DNA of 64,000 nt from an uncultured Bacilli bacterium. GTDB lineage: Bacteria > Bacillota_I > Bacilli_A > RF39 > UBA660. The position numbers and the translations under genes were made by a program. Shown piece by piece: positions 15,602-24,712 of the stretch. Each line of letters starts with the position of its first letter. Positions within the stretch are counted from its first letter, which is position 1. Under the pieces are notes generated by a model that ran no database searches, had not been told where the DNA came from, and was given only the letters and a program-made list of their open reading frames with translations. The stretch covers positions 49,497 to 113,496 of the forward strand of contig CAKPGT010000003.1 of assembly GCA_934155185.1 (NCBI GenBank), written 5' to 3'.

Positions 15602-16975
15602 TTGACTAGATTAACGGTTAAAGATTTAATTGATGTATCTCATGCCAAATTAGTAAGTGGAAATTTACTAGATGAAATAGGAGAGTGCTTTATAGATAGT
15701 AGTAAGGTTAATAATGGTGGTTGCTTTTTTGGTATTAAGGGTTGTAATACGGATGGCTCACTATTTTATAAAGAAGCTTTTTTAAATGGTGCTAGTGTAT
15801 GTGTTATAAATGAGAAAATAGAGTTTGATATAAATGATTTTAAAGATAAAACTCTTCTAACGGTTAAAGATACTAAAGAATCATTACAGCTTTTAGCTAA
15901 AAGAAAAAGAGATTTATTTAAAGGTACTGTAGTTGCTATAACAGGTAGCGTTGGTAAAACATCGACTAAGGAAATGATATATAATATATTAAATAAAAAA
16001 TATAAAGTTTTAAAAACGATAGGTAATCAAAATAGTCAGCTTGGACTACCACTTACTATATTAAGATTAAAAGATGAAGAAGTTATGGTACTTGAAATGG
16101 GAATGAATGATTTAGGACAGATAGAAAAGTTATCACTTATAGCAAGACCAGATATTTCAGTTATAACAAACATATATGATTCACATATAGGTATTTTAGG
16201 CTCTAGAGAAAATATACTAAAGGCTAAACTTGAGATAGTGCGTGGCATGAAAAAGGGCTATTTAATAGTTAATAATGATAATGATATGCTTTATAATTTA
16301 GAACTTAAAAATAAAAATATAGATATTATAACCTATGGTATTAAAAATAGTTCAAACTATATGGCTTATAATGTTAAAGAAGATGATATAGTTACGTTTG
16401 ATACAAAAGATATTAAAGATATAAAAATAAGGGAAGGAGTGCCATTTGTCTATAACGCACTAGCTTCTATTATAGTAGGGAAAATGCTTTTGGTTACAAA
16501 TGAATTGATTAAAGATGGTATAAATGATAGAAGAAGTGTAAGCCATAGACTAGAGGATATTAAGATAAATAATTATTTAATAATTGATGATACATATAAT
16601 GCCAGCTATGAGTCTTTAAAAGTAGCATTAAATTATATGAGTAAGATAAATGGAAGAAAAGTAGTTATTTTAGGTGATATTTTAGAACTAGGCGAGGATT
16701 CTATAAGTATACATAAAAAAATAGGAAAATTATTACTAGATTATAATATTGATTATTTGATAACAATAGGAAGCTACTCTAAATATATAGACTCAAGCAT
16801 TATAGATAATGGATTTAATAAAGATAATGTAAAACATTTTGATAATGAACTTAATTCGAGAAAGTTTATTAAAGATTTAATAAAAGAAAATGAAGTGGTT
16901 TTAATAAAAGGTTCGAACAGTACTAATTTAGTAAACATAATAAATTATTTAAAAAAGAAGGATTTAAGATTTTAG
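15602..16975 (+). CDS. murF: UDP-N-acetylmuramoyl-tripeptide--D-alanyl-D-alanine ligase MurF
   Basis: Adds D-Ala-D-Ala to the UDP-MurNAc-tripeptide, the last cytoplasmic step of the peptidoglycan precursor. The Mur ligase order is complete: N-terminal domain (FIDSSKVNNGGCFFGIKG), ATP loop VVAITGSVGKTSTKEMI, central EMGMNDLGQIEKLSLIARPD, and C-terminal HRLEDIKINNYLIIDDTYNA and LGDILELGEDS. TTG 15602 is the better start, as AGGTGA lies 5 nt upstream; GTG 15593 would overlap that RBS. The gene overlaps convergent pflA by 12 nt. It is not near murE or the division cluster. Confidence 0.94.
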   Translation: MTRLTVKDLIDVSHAKLVSGNLLDEIGECFIDSSKVNNGGCFFGIKGCNTDGSLFYKEAFLNGASVCVINEKIEFDINDFKDKTLLTVKDTKESLQLLAKRKRDLFKGTVVAITGSVGKTSTKEMIYNILNKKYKVLKTIGNQNSQLGLPLTILRLKDEEVMVLEMGMNDLGQIEKLSLIARPDISVITNIYDSHIGILGSRENILKAKLEIVRGMKKGYLIVNNDNDMLYNLELKNKNIDIITYGIKNSSNYMAYNVKEDDIVTFDTKDIKDIKIREGVPFVYNALASIIVGKMLLVTNELIKDGINDRRSVSHRLEDIKINNYLIIDDTYNASYESLKVALNYMSKINGRKVVILGDILELGEDSISIHKKIGKLLLDYNIDYLITIGSYSKYIDSSIIDNGFNKDNVKHFDNELNSRKFIKDLIKENEVVLIKGSNSTNLVNIINYLKKKDLRF

Positions 16976-16985
16976 TCCTTCTTTT
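16953..16985. terminator. Bidirectional terminator in the murF/pflA overlap
   Basis: AAAAGAAGGA/TCCTTCTTTT 10-bp stem that overlaps the 3' ends of both convergent reading frames; A-run and T-run on the two sides. Confidence 0.85.
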
Positions 16986-17677
16986 AACATGTCTTCTAAT
17001 TTTTTACATCTTTCTTTATCCATGCTAGGAGTACCCTTTAATGGATAACAAATTCCTAGCTCTTCATACTTATGAACTCCTAAGGTATGGTATGGTAAAA
17101 GCTCTATTTTTTCTACATTTTTAAGAGGTTTAATAAAATAAATTAGTTCATTTATATATTCTTTGGTATCATTTATTCCTGGTACAATAACAACTCTAAT
17201 CCAGAGCTTTTTATCTAATTTTTCACATTGCCTTAAGAATAATAGTGAATTTTTAATATCAAACCCAGTCATATTTTTATAGTTTTCCTGATTAGTTCCT
17301 TTTATGTCAAATAAGACGAGATCAGTATATTTTAAAACCTCTTCACAGTTAGGTATGCTGCCTGCAGTATCTAAGCATGTGTGAATATCATTTTTTTTGC
17401 ATAGTTTTAAACATTCAAGTAGAAAGTCTTTTTGCATTAGAGGTTCTCCGCCTGAAAATGTTACTCCACCATTATTTTTAAAATATGGTTTATAGTTAAG
17501 AATTTTATTTATTAATTCCTCTGGTGTATAATTAGATGCTTTTCCATTCAAATCCCATGTTTCAGGATTATGGCAAAATTTACACCTAAGGGGACAGCCT
17601 TGCATAAATACAACAAATCTAACTCCTGGTCCATCAACTAATCCCATTGTTTCTATACTATTTATTTTTCCAATCAT
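16964..17677 (-). CDS. pflA: Pyruvate formate-lyase activating enzyme
   Basis: Radical SAM enzyme that puts the glycyl radical on PflB. The cluster motif is CPLRCKFC (C-x3-C-x2-C) followed by HNPETWD; SAM-binding FSGGEP and the typical ELLPYHTLGVHKYEELG end are present. Start MIGKINSIETMG at 17677 is favoured, with GGTGA about 6 nt upstream; the longer start at 17689 would include that RBS. 238 aa is normal. pflB lies about 1.3 kb upstream on the same strand, separated by an oppositely oriented DUF1016 gene and its decayed copy, so the usual pflBA operon is interrupted. Confidence 0.95.
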   Translation of the reverse strand: MIGKINSIETMGLVDGPGVRFVVFMQGCPLRCKFCHNPETWDLNGKASNYTPEELINKILNYKPYFKNNGGVTFSGGEPLMQKDFLLECLKLCKKNDIHTCLDTAGSIPNCEEVLKYTDLVLFDIKGTNQENYKNMTGFDIKNSLLFLRQCEKLDKKLWIRVVIVPGINDTKEYINELIYFIKPLKNVEKIELLPYHTLGVHKYEELGICYPLKGTPSMDKERCKKLEDMLKEGLKS

Positions 17678-17781
17678 ATCTATCACCATGTTAATTATAT
17701 ATTAAAAGCAAACAATATCCAACAATATTTTTAAAAATAATTAATATAATAGACGGTTAAACAAAAGGAGAGATAGGTATT

Positions 17782-18672
17782 ATGAACTATTATAATGAAA
17801 TAAAGGAAGAACTAGTAAATAATGAAGTATATAAAAAGGTAAAGGATTACTCTAAAAATAGAAGTGATTTAAAAACGTATTATAATGTTGGAAAGTTATT
17901 AAATGATGCTGGTAAAAAATATGGTGAGGGTATTATAAAAAAGTATTCTGATAAATTAAGCAGAGACCTAGGTAAAAAGTATAATGAAAGAACACTTAGA
18001 AGATTTAGACAATTTTATAATTTGTTTAGTGAACAAAAATGGACGACAGTGTCGACCAAATTGCTATGGAGTCATTATGTTGAATTATTATCAATGGATG
18101 ATATATGTGAAATTAATTATTACATAAAAATAGCGGAAGAAGAAAATTTATCTGTAAGAAAGTTAAGAGAGCGAATAAAAAATAATGAATATGAAAGACT
18201 AGATGACAAGACTAGGATTAAATTAAGTTCTAAGAAAAAAACGGATGCACATGATTTTATAAAAAATCCTATACTTATAAGAAATAAATTTGATACTGAT
18301 AAACTATCTGAAAAAATGTTAAAGCAAAGTGTGTTAGAAGACCTTTCACATTTTTTAAATGAATTAGGTAGTGGATATGCATTTATAAGAGAAGAATATC
18401 CAATAAAACTAGGTGATAGATATAATTATATAGATATACTTTTGTTTAATTATGTAAATAATAACTTTGCTGTAGTAGAGCTTAAAATAGGTGAAATAAA
18501 AAAAGAACATATAGGGCAGGTACAAACATATATGAATTATATTGATAAAAATTTAAAAACAATTAATCAAAATGACACCATAGGAATTATTATCTGTAAA
18601 AAAGGTAATAGCTTTATAATGCAGTATGTTACAAACAAAAATATATACGAAAGAGAGTATGAACTAATATAA
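17782..18672 (+). CDS. DUF1016 / YhcG-type PD-(D/E)XK nuclease-domain protein, copy B
   Basis: 296 aa with AAAGGAGAG as RBS. N-terminal DUF1016 helices (YYNVGKLLNDAGKKYGEG, NERTLRRFRQFYNLF, KLLWSHYVELL, LSVRKLRERIKNNEY), then the nuclease-like domain: GSGYAFIREEYPIKLG, YNYIDILLFN, FAVVELKIGEIKKEHIGQVQTYM with E-x-K, and GIIICKKGN. All catalytic-type residues of PD-(D/E)XK are present. It is inserted between pflB and pflA on the opposite strand, with a decayed tandem copy right behind it. It contains palindrome 18040-18058. Role unknown. Confidence 0.87.
   Translation: MNYYNEIKEELVNNEVYKKVKDYSKNRSDLKTYYNVGKLLNDAGKKYGEGIIKKYSDKLSRDLGKKYNERTLRRFRQFYNLFSEQKWTTVSTKLLWSHYVELLSMDDICEINYYIKIAEEENLSVRKLRERIKNNEYERLDDKTRIKLSSKKKTDAHDFIKNPILIRNKFDTDKLSEKMLKQSVLEDLSHFLNELGSGYAFIREEYPIKLGDRYNYIDILLFNYVNNNFAVVELKIGEIKKEHIGQVQTYMNYIDKNLKTINQNDTIGIIICKKGNSFIMQYVTNKNIYEREYELI
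18040..18058. repeat. Intragenic inverted repeat, DUF1016 copy B
   Basis: TGGACGACA, centre base 18049, TGTCGACCA: 9-nt arms with one A/A mismatch. The centre is 18 nt before the Trp codon at 18067. Confidence 0.85.
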
Positions 18673-18679
18673 TTTAAAA

Positions 18680-18934
18680 CACTAATTATTATAATGAAAT
18701 AAGAGTGAACTAATAAATAATGTGGTATATAAAAAAGTATTTTGACAAGTTAACTAAAGAGTTAGGGAAAGGCTATACATTTATTTCATTTGTAAGAATG
18801 AGACAATTTTTTAGTATTTCTAAAAAAATTGCGACACTGTCGCAACTATTATTGTTGAGTCATTATACTGAATTTATAATATAGATAAAATTAATTGTTC
18901 CATAAAAACGGCAAAAAAGAAAATTTATTTGCAA
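18680..18934 (+). pseudogene. DUF1016 gene remnant, copy D (decayed tandem duplicate of copy B)
   Basis: The DNA starts with a near copy of the 5' end of the preceding gene (ATTATTATAATGAAATAAGAG versus the start of copy B), continues through AAAGAGTTAGGGAAAGGC and gives RMRQFFSISKKIATLSQLL...SHYTEF in one frame, i.e. the DUF1016 helices up to the SHY motif. Then it breaks up into stops and shifts. The nuclease domain is gone. It keeps its own 17-nt palindrome at 18829-18845 despite the decay. Confidence 0.7.
18829..18845. repeat. Inverted repeat in DUF1016 remnant, copy D
   Basis: TTGCGACA, centre base 18837, TGTCGCAA: 8-bp perfect arms. The centre is 18 nt before the codon (18855) that takes the place of the conserved Trp. 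Confidence 0.85.
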
Positions 18935-18967
18935 GAAAAAAATATAGGGAGCAATTCACCTATATTT
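18935..18967 (-). terminator. pflB terminator
   Basis: ATATAGG/CCTATAT 7-bp stem (plus strand 18942-18948 with 18959-18965), followed by a T-run on the reverse strand, just past the pflB stop. Confidence 0.7.
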
Positions 18968-18975
18968 TAATTTTT

Positions 18976-21210
18976 TTAACATCCTAATTTTTCGTGGAAA
19001 GTACGTGATATAACTTCCTCTTGATGAGCTCTAGATAATTTGTCAAAAAGTACAGCATAACCTGATACTCTAATTGTTAAAGTAGGGTATTTTCCAGGAT
19101 TATTCATAGCATCTATCAACATTTCACGATTTAAAACATTTACATTTAAATGATGAGCACCTTTTTCAAAATATCCATCTAATACATTTACTAAGTTTTC
19201 TACTTGTTCTTCCTTAGTATGACCTAATGCGTTAGGAACTATAGAAAATGTATTTGAAATACCATCTTCGCAGCAGTTTGCATAAGGCATTTTTGCTACC
19301 GAGTTAAGTGATGCAAGTGCACCTGATGAATCCCTGCCATGCATTGGGTTAGCTCCTGGAGCAAAAGCAGCGCCTTTTTTTCTTCCATCAGGAGTTGAAC
19401 CGGTTTTCTTACCATACATAACGTTAGAAGTAATTGTAAGCACTGATAGGGTATGTTTAGCTCCTTTATATAGTTTATGGTCACATAAATCTTTATAAAA
19501 CTCTTCTAAGATTTCTTTTCCTATTAAATCAACTCTATCATCATCATTACCATATTTTGGAAATTCACCTTCTATTTCAAAATCAACTGCTATACCATCT
19601 TCATCTCTTATAGGCTTAACTTTAGCATATTTAATTGCTGATAGTGAGTCTGTTGCAACAGAAAATCCAGCAACGCCAAAAGCCATTAGTCTATCAACCA
19701 GAGTATCATGAAGAGCCATTTGACCTCTTTCATATGCATATTTATCATGCATATAATGGATAATATTCATAGCATCAACATATGTTTTAGCTACCTTTTT
19801 CATAGCTTTAAAATAAGCCTTTTTAACTGTTTCATAGTCTAAATATTCATCTTCTATTTTATCTAAACCAGATACAACAAGTTCTTTCTTAACTTCATCT
19901 ACACCACCGTTAATAGCGTATAAAAGAGTTTTGGCTAAATTACATCTAGCACCAAAAAATTGCATTTGTTTTCCAACAGTCATTGCCGAAACGCAGCATG
20001 CTATAGCATAGTCTGAGCCATGAAGAGGTCTCATAAGTTCATCTGACTCATACTGGATAGCATCTGTATCGATTGATACTTTAGCACAGTAATTTTTAAA
20101 GTTCTGAGGTAGTTTATCACTCCATAAAACGGTAAGATTAGGCTCAGGTGCTGAACCTAAATTATATAGAGTATGTAGGTATCTAAATGAATTTTTAGTA
20201 ACAAGAGATTTTCCGCCTTCAGTCATTCCACCTATACTTTCAGTAACCCAAGTTGGATCACCTGCAAAAAGTTCATTATATTCAGGTGTTCTTAAATGTC
20301 TTGCCATTCTAAGTTTCATTATAAATTGATCTATAATTTCTTGGGCTTCAATCTCATTTAACACGCCATCTTTTAAATCTCTTTCAAAATATATATCTAA
20401 AAATGTAGATGTTCTACCTAAACTCATAGCAGCACCATTATTTTCTTTAATAGCTGCTAAATATCCAAAATATAACCATTGAGTAGCTTCTTTAGCATTA
20501 CTTGCAGGCTTTGAAATATCAAATCCATACTTTGATGCCATACTTTTCATTTCACCTAAAGCAATAATTTGTTCAGACACTTCTTCTCTTAGCCTTATCT
20601 TACTTTCTGTTAAAACTTCCTCTTCAAGTGTTAGTAAATCATTTTTCTTTTCTTCAATTAATCTATCTATTCCATAAAGAGCAATTCTTCTATAATCTCC
20701 GATTATTCTTCCTCTTCCGTAAGCATCAGGAAGTCCAGTTAATAAACCAGCATGTCTTGCTTTTCTAATGTCAGTTGTATAAGCAGAAAACACACCATCA
20801 TTATGAGTTTTTCTATATTTAAAATATTCTTCAACACTATTATCTAATTTGTATCCATATGCTTCCAAAGCTTGACGCACCATACGCATTCCACCAAAAG
20901 GATTAACTATTCTTTTTAATGGAGCATCAGTTTGAAGACCAACAATTACTTCATCTTCTTTTATTATATAGCCAGGGTTATAAGCATCTATGCCAGATAC
21001 TGTTTTTGTATCAACATCATATATCCCTTTTTCTATTTCAACTTTTGCCATTTCCATATATTTATCATTTAATCTTTTGGTCTTTAAAGTAGGGGACTGT
21101 AAGAAACTTTCATCGCCAGTATATTCTGTATAATTATCCAAAATAAACTGCTTAACGTCTATAGTATCTCTCCATTTATCACCTTTAAAATCATGCCAAT
21201 TATCATTCAT
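18976..21210 (-). CDS. pflB: Formate C-acetyltransferase (pyruvate formate-lyase)
   Basis: Glycyl-radical enzyme converting pyruvate and CoA to acetyl-CoA and formate under anaerobic conditions. 744 aa, the normal size. The catalytic cysteine pair is in [11 protein letters not shown]; the glycyl-radical loop [13 protein letters not shown] has its Gly near 717. The N-terminus [19 protein letters not shown] is typical. RBS AGGAGG lies 9 nt before ATG. pflA is farther downstream on the same strand. Confidence 0.97.
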   Translation of the reverse strand: MNDNWHDFKGDKWRDTIDVKQFILDNYTEYTGDESFLQSPTLKTKRLNDKYMEMAKVEIEKGIYDVDTKTVSGIDAYNPGYIIKEDEVIVGLQTDAPLKRIVNPFGGMRMVRQALEAYGYKLDNSVEEYFKYRKTHNDGVFSAYTTDIRKARHAGLLTGLPDAYGRGRIIGDYRRIALYGIDRLIEEKKNDLLTLEEEVLTESKIRLREEVSEQIIALGEMKSMASKYGFDISKPASNAKEATQWLYFGYLAAIKENNGAAMSLGRTSTFLDIYFERDLKDGVLNEIEAQEIIDQFIMKLRMARHLRTPEYNELFAGDPTWVTESIGGMTEGGKSLVTKNSFRYLHTLYNLGSAPEPNLTVLWSDKLPQNFKNYCAKVSIDTDAIQYESDELMRPLHGSDYAIACCVSAMTVGKQMQFFGARCNLAKTLLYAINGGVDEVKKELVVSGLDKIEDEYLDYETVKKAYFKAMKKVAKTYVDAMNIIHYMHDKYAYERGQMALHDTLVDRLMAFGVAGFSVATDSLSAIKYAKVKPIRDEDGIAVDFEIEGEFPKYGNDDDRVDLIGKEILEEFYKDLCDHKLYKGAKHTLSVLTITSNVMYGKKTGSTPDGRKKGAAFAPGANPMHGRDSSGALASLNSVAKMPYANCCEDGISNTFSIVPNALGHTKEEQVENLVNVLDGYFEKGAHHLNVNVLNREMLIDAMNNPGKYPTLTIRVSGYAVLFDKLSRAHQEEVISRTFHEKLGC

Positions 21211-21256
21211 AATTATTACCTCCTAATTTTGCGCTCTTAACCATTATAACAGCAAT

Positions 21257-21294
21257 AAAAAAAATATCAATGCTTATTATATTAACATTGACAT
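21257..21294 (-). terminator. Terminator of the ABC permease operon
   Basis: On the reverse strand TGTCAATG/CATTGATA (one G-U) with a T-run follows the permease stop by a few bases. Confidence 0.75.
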
Positions 21295-21298
21295 TTTT

Positions 21299-23839
21299 TT
21301 ACTGATTTATGTTATTTAATTCACCTATAATACTAATTTTTCTAAAATTTATATGTAATAATATACTTAATATAGTAATGATACAAAATGTAATTAAAAA
21401 TGAGATTATATAGGTTAAAAAACTAATACTGAGTTTAAACGAGAATATATTTGTTTCACAAGAATTAATAATAAAGTTAGTTAAGATACTTCCAAATATA
21501 GTGCCTATTATAGAACAGATAAAAGTCATAAAGACGTATTCTTTTAACATATCTTTAATAATTTCTAAATCATATATACCTAAAGATTTTTTAATTACAT
21601 ATTCTTTTTTATTTTCATTTAATATGTACTTCATAGCACAAAACATAAAGATTATTACAATTATGATTAAAACAAATATGACATTATTTAGAGGCTTTAT
21701 ATCATTTTTATACATATCTTTAACATCATCAGTTAATGTATAAGTTATTACGTTACTATCTTCTTTTACCTCATTAATTAGAGAATTTAATTTCTTTTTA
21801 TTATTATCTTTTACACATATTAATATTGTATTATATAAGACATCATTTTCTGTTAACTTTTTATATAAATTATTTGATATATAAGCATAACTGTTTATGT
21901 AGTTTAAAGATATATCTGATACCTTTACTTTATATTCTTTTTCATCTATTGCTATTTTTATATTATCATTTTTCTTAACATTTAATGTATTAGCTGTCTT
22001 ATTAGAAATAATTATTCCATTATCATTAAGTTTTAAGTTTTTGCCTTTAGTATTACTTAGCTTGATAAATGAGCTTAATTTTTTACCATCAGATGGGATA
22101 ATTAAAGTTAAATCACCAGATGCATTTTTTTTCTTAACGTATGTGTTTGCTTCATTTACTTTACTTATTTTGATAACATTTTTATTTTTTGCAAGTTTGC
22201 TTTCTAAAACGCCAAGATCTTCCTTGGTTATATTTGAATTTATGTGTAAAGATATATCATACTTATTTATTTTATTATACTCATTATTAATTGTGTTACT
22301 TATAGAAGATTTAAAAGATAACATCGTTAGTATAAGTGAAAACATAAGACTTGATAAAATGGTTTTTGTTAAAAAATCTTTTTTATTAATTAATTTAAAC
22401 TTTCTAAGTATGAAGTCTAACTTATTTATTTTCTTTTTTTCACTCATTAATTCAGATGGATTTTCTATAGAGTATTTAATAAGTATTACAGATGTCATAA
22501 CAAGTAGTAAAAATACTTCAAGTATGCAAAGTTTAACCGAATATTTAAATTGAGTACAGTTAATTATACTTGGTATTTCATAAGAACTTTTATAACACAT
22601 AAATATTATTTTAGAAATAACCTTACTAAATAGAAATGAACCAAGGACGCAGCCCATAGAACCTGCTAAAAGGGTATAAAGTACATACCTGAATGAAACT
22701 TCTAATCTATTATATCCTGTAGCTCTTAAAGCGCCAATTTCTTTTCTTTCATTATTTATAAACTTATAGATTATAAATAAACTAGATAAAGACATAGCTA
22801 CAATAAAAAATATAGAAAATACTTTAGAGATACTACTTATTTTCTTAATTTCTAATTCATATTCATAAAAGCTTTGTGTTTCATTTCTTCTTAAAGTATA
22901 GCTTTTAGGTTCTGGTATACTTTTAAGATTATTTTTTGCATCATTTAATTCGTTTGATAGTTCTTTTATTGATTCATTTAGTAACTCTTGAGGAACATCT
23001 GATGAGTAAAGTAAATTTAAACTACTTTCTAAATTTTCAATGCTACTTTTTAAATCACTTACTGTATAGTCATATTTACTTTTTGTGCTTTCACTTATTA
23101 TATTAAGTATTTCAGTTTTATTATTATCAATATAATCATTATATTCTTTACTATATGTATCATAGTTTTTTTCATTTTTAAATGTTACATATCCTTCAGT
23201 ATAATAATTAACATTAAAATCATTTTCTTCAACATATATGTAATAATCTATTTTACTATTTTTAGAGTCTATTAAATTACCATTAGGTGAGTGGTAGCTG
23301 CTTTTAACTGTACCTACTATTTTTATTTTTTTAGCTCTTAAGTCATTACTATTATCAGGCATTAGAGTAATTAAATCACCAAGCTTTACATTATGTTCCT
23401 TAAGTAATTTTTCCTCAACAAGTCCTTCATTAATAGTAGAGGGATATCTACCACTTGTTAGTATAAGTCTATTTATATAATCATTATTTTTTTTACTTCT
23501 ATCTTTATTTATAGAATTAACTTTTATAGTATAATCATTATCATTTATACTAGCATTTGTACTTAATGATTTAATTAATGATATTCCTTTTACTTCTTTT
23601 AGTTCTTTTATTTTGATTAGATCATCGCTAGAAAATCCCATGGTGGATACTAGTTTTAAATCCATGAAATTTGTATCATCATAATATTTTTTAGAAGCAC
23701 TTTTCATGTTAGATGAAATGGAGTTTAAACTTACACAAACGCTAGTTCCAAGTATTAATATAAAGATAAGACTTATAAAACTTTTTTTACTATTTTTAAT
23801 CTTTATGAAAGCATTTTTTAAAATACTTTTTATTACCAT
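21299..23839 (-). CDS. FtsX/MacB-type ABC transporter permease
   Basis: 846 aa: an N-terminal membrane helix (SLIFILILGTSVCVSLNSI), a large Lys/Ser/Asn-rich extracytoplasmic region, a first FtsX block near 340-450 (SKVFSIFFIVAMSLSSLFII, NERKEIGALRATGYNRLEV), a second extracytoplasmic region and a second FtsX block at the C-terminus (KEYVIKKSLGIYDLEIIKDM, final helix pair). This layout matches permeases of peptide-resistance or lipoprotein-export type transporters. The start overlaps the end of the ATPase gene by 7 nt. Substrate unknown. Confidence 0.87.
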   Translation of the reverse strand: MVIKSILKNAFIKIKNSKKSFISLIFILILGTSVCVSLNSISSNMKSASKKYYDDTNFMDLKLVSTMGFSSDDLIKIKELKEVKGISLIKSLSTNASINDNDYTIKVNSINKDRSKKNNDYINRLILTSGRYPSTINEGLVEEKLLKEHNVKLGDLITLMPDNSNDLRAKKIKIVGTVKSSYHSPNGNLIDSKNSKIDYYIYVEENDFNVNYYTEGYVTFKNEKNYDTYSKEYNDYIDNNKTEILNIISESTKSKYDYTVSDLKSSIENLESSLNLLYSSDVPQELLNESIKELSNELNDAKNNLKSIPEPKSYTLRRNETQSFYEYELEIKKISSISKVFSIFFIVAMSLSSLFIIYKFINNERKEIGALRATGYNRLEVSFRYVLYTLLAGSMGCVLGSFLFSKVISKIIFMCYKSSYEIPSIINCTQFKYSVKLCILEVFLLLVMTSVILIKYSIENPSELMSEKKKINKLDFILRKFKLINKKDFLTKTILSSLMFSLILTMLSFKSSISNTINNEYNKINKYDISLHINSNITKEDLGVLESKLAKNKNVIKISKVNEANTYVKKKNASGDLTLIIPSDGKKLSSFIKLSNTKGKNLKLNDNGIIISNKTANTLNVKKNDNIKIAIDEKEYKVKVSDISLNYINSYAYISNNLYKKLTENDVLYNTILICVKDNNKKKLNSLINEVKEDSNVITYTLTDDVKDMYKNDIKPLNNVIFVLIIIVIIFMFCAMKYILNENKKEYVIKKSLGIYDLEIIKDMLKEYVFMTFICSIIGTIFGSILTNFIINSCETNIFSFKLSISFLTYIISFLITFCIITILSILLHINFRKISIIGELNNINQ

Positions 23840-24534
23840 TTAAGATCACCTGCACTAACTGGCTTTTTATTTATCTTAATACTTGAAATGCGTCCACCTT
23901 TAAGATTAATAACTTTATTAGCTATAGGTGAAATAAGATTGTTATTTGCTGTTATTATAATAACTTTTTTTTCTTTTTTAGCTAAATTTTTAAGTAATTT
24001 TATTATTTGCTTTGAACCCTTAATATCAAATTGCATTAAAGACTCATCACATAAAATAATACTAGGATTTTTAGATAATGCTCTAGCAATTGTTAAACGT
24101 CTTTTTTCTTCATTAGTTAAGTTTTCTGCTTTTATATATGCTTTATCTAATAAGCCTATTTTTTTAAGTAATAAATCAGTTTCTATGCTATTTCTACTTA
24201 AAACGGATGCTAGCTTTATATTTTCTATAACTGTTAAGCTAGACATTAAATTATATGATTGAAATACAAATCCAATATCATTTCGCCTATACTTGTTAAG
24301 ATATCTTTCTTTTAAGCCACAGATGTTTTTTTCATCAACAATAATACTTCCACTATCAGGTTTATCAATTCCTGCAAGCAAGTTTAAAAGGGTAGTTTTG
24401 CCAGAACCTGATTGGCCTACTATGACTACTATTTCACCTTTTTTTATTTCAAAATTAATATTATCCAATGCTTTTATTTCTGATTCTTCATTCTCATAAG
24501 CTTTACAAATTTCTTTAAATTCTATATATGCCAT
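23833..24534 (-). CDS. ABC transporter ATP-binding protein with degenerate motifs
   Basis: 233 aa partner of the 21299-23839 permease, MacB/LolD-like. Walker A is intact (GQSGSGKTT, residues 40-48), as is the Q-loop (FVFQSYNL). The signature that should read LSGGQ is LTNEEKRRLTIARAL (139 onward), Walker B ends CDESLMQFD instead of DEPTGALD, and the switch histidine (normally VTHN) is replaced (ITANNN, about 195-199). In ABC dimers the signature and switch His complete the ATP site, so hydrolysis may be weak or lost. RBS GGAGG upstream of ATG. Confidence 0.87.
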   Translation of the reverse strand: MAYIEFKEICKAYENEESEIKALDNINFEIKKGEIVVIVGQSGSGKTTLLNLLAGIDKPDSGSIIVDEKNICGLKERYLNKYRRNDIGFVFQSYNLMSSLTVIENIKLASVLSRNSIETDLLLKKIGLLDKAYIKAENLTNEEKRRLTIARALSKNPSIILCDESLMQFDIKGSKQIIKLLKNLAKKEKKVIIITANNNLISPIANKVINLKGGRISSIKINKKPVSAGDLKW

Positions 24535-24651
24535 AGTAAGTGCCTCCTTTTTCAGTTATTATATTACATTTTGATAATTTAAATGTCAACGTTTCTTAGA
24601 TAAATATTTTAATTTTTAACTTGATATATTTACAGAGATTATAATATTGCT

Positions 24652-24680
24652 TTGATTTTTAATTAAAGTGATGTTATAAT
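24652..24680 (+). promoter_or_regulatory. Promoter of the HerA-like gene
   Basis: TTGATT, 17-nt spacer with extended -10 TG (TGT), TATAAT; 32 nt before the start codon. Confidence 0.75.
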
Positions 24681-24712
24681 GTCGTTAGAAGATAAAAAAT
24701 AGGGGTGAAAAG

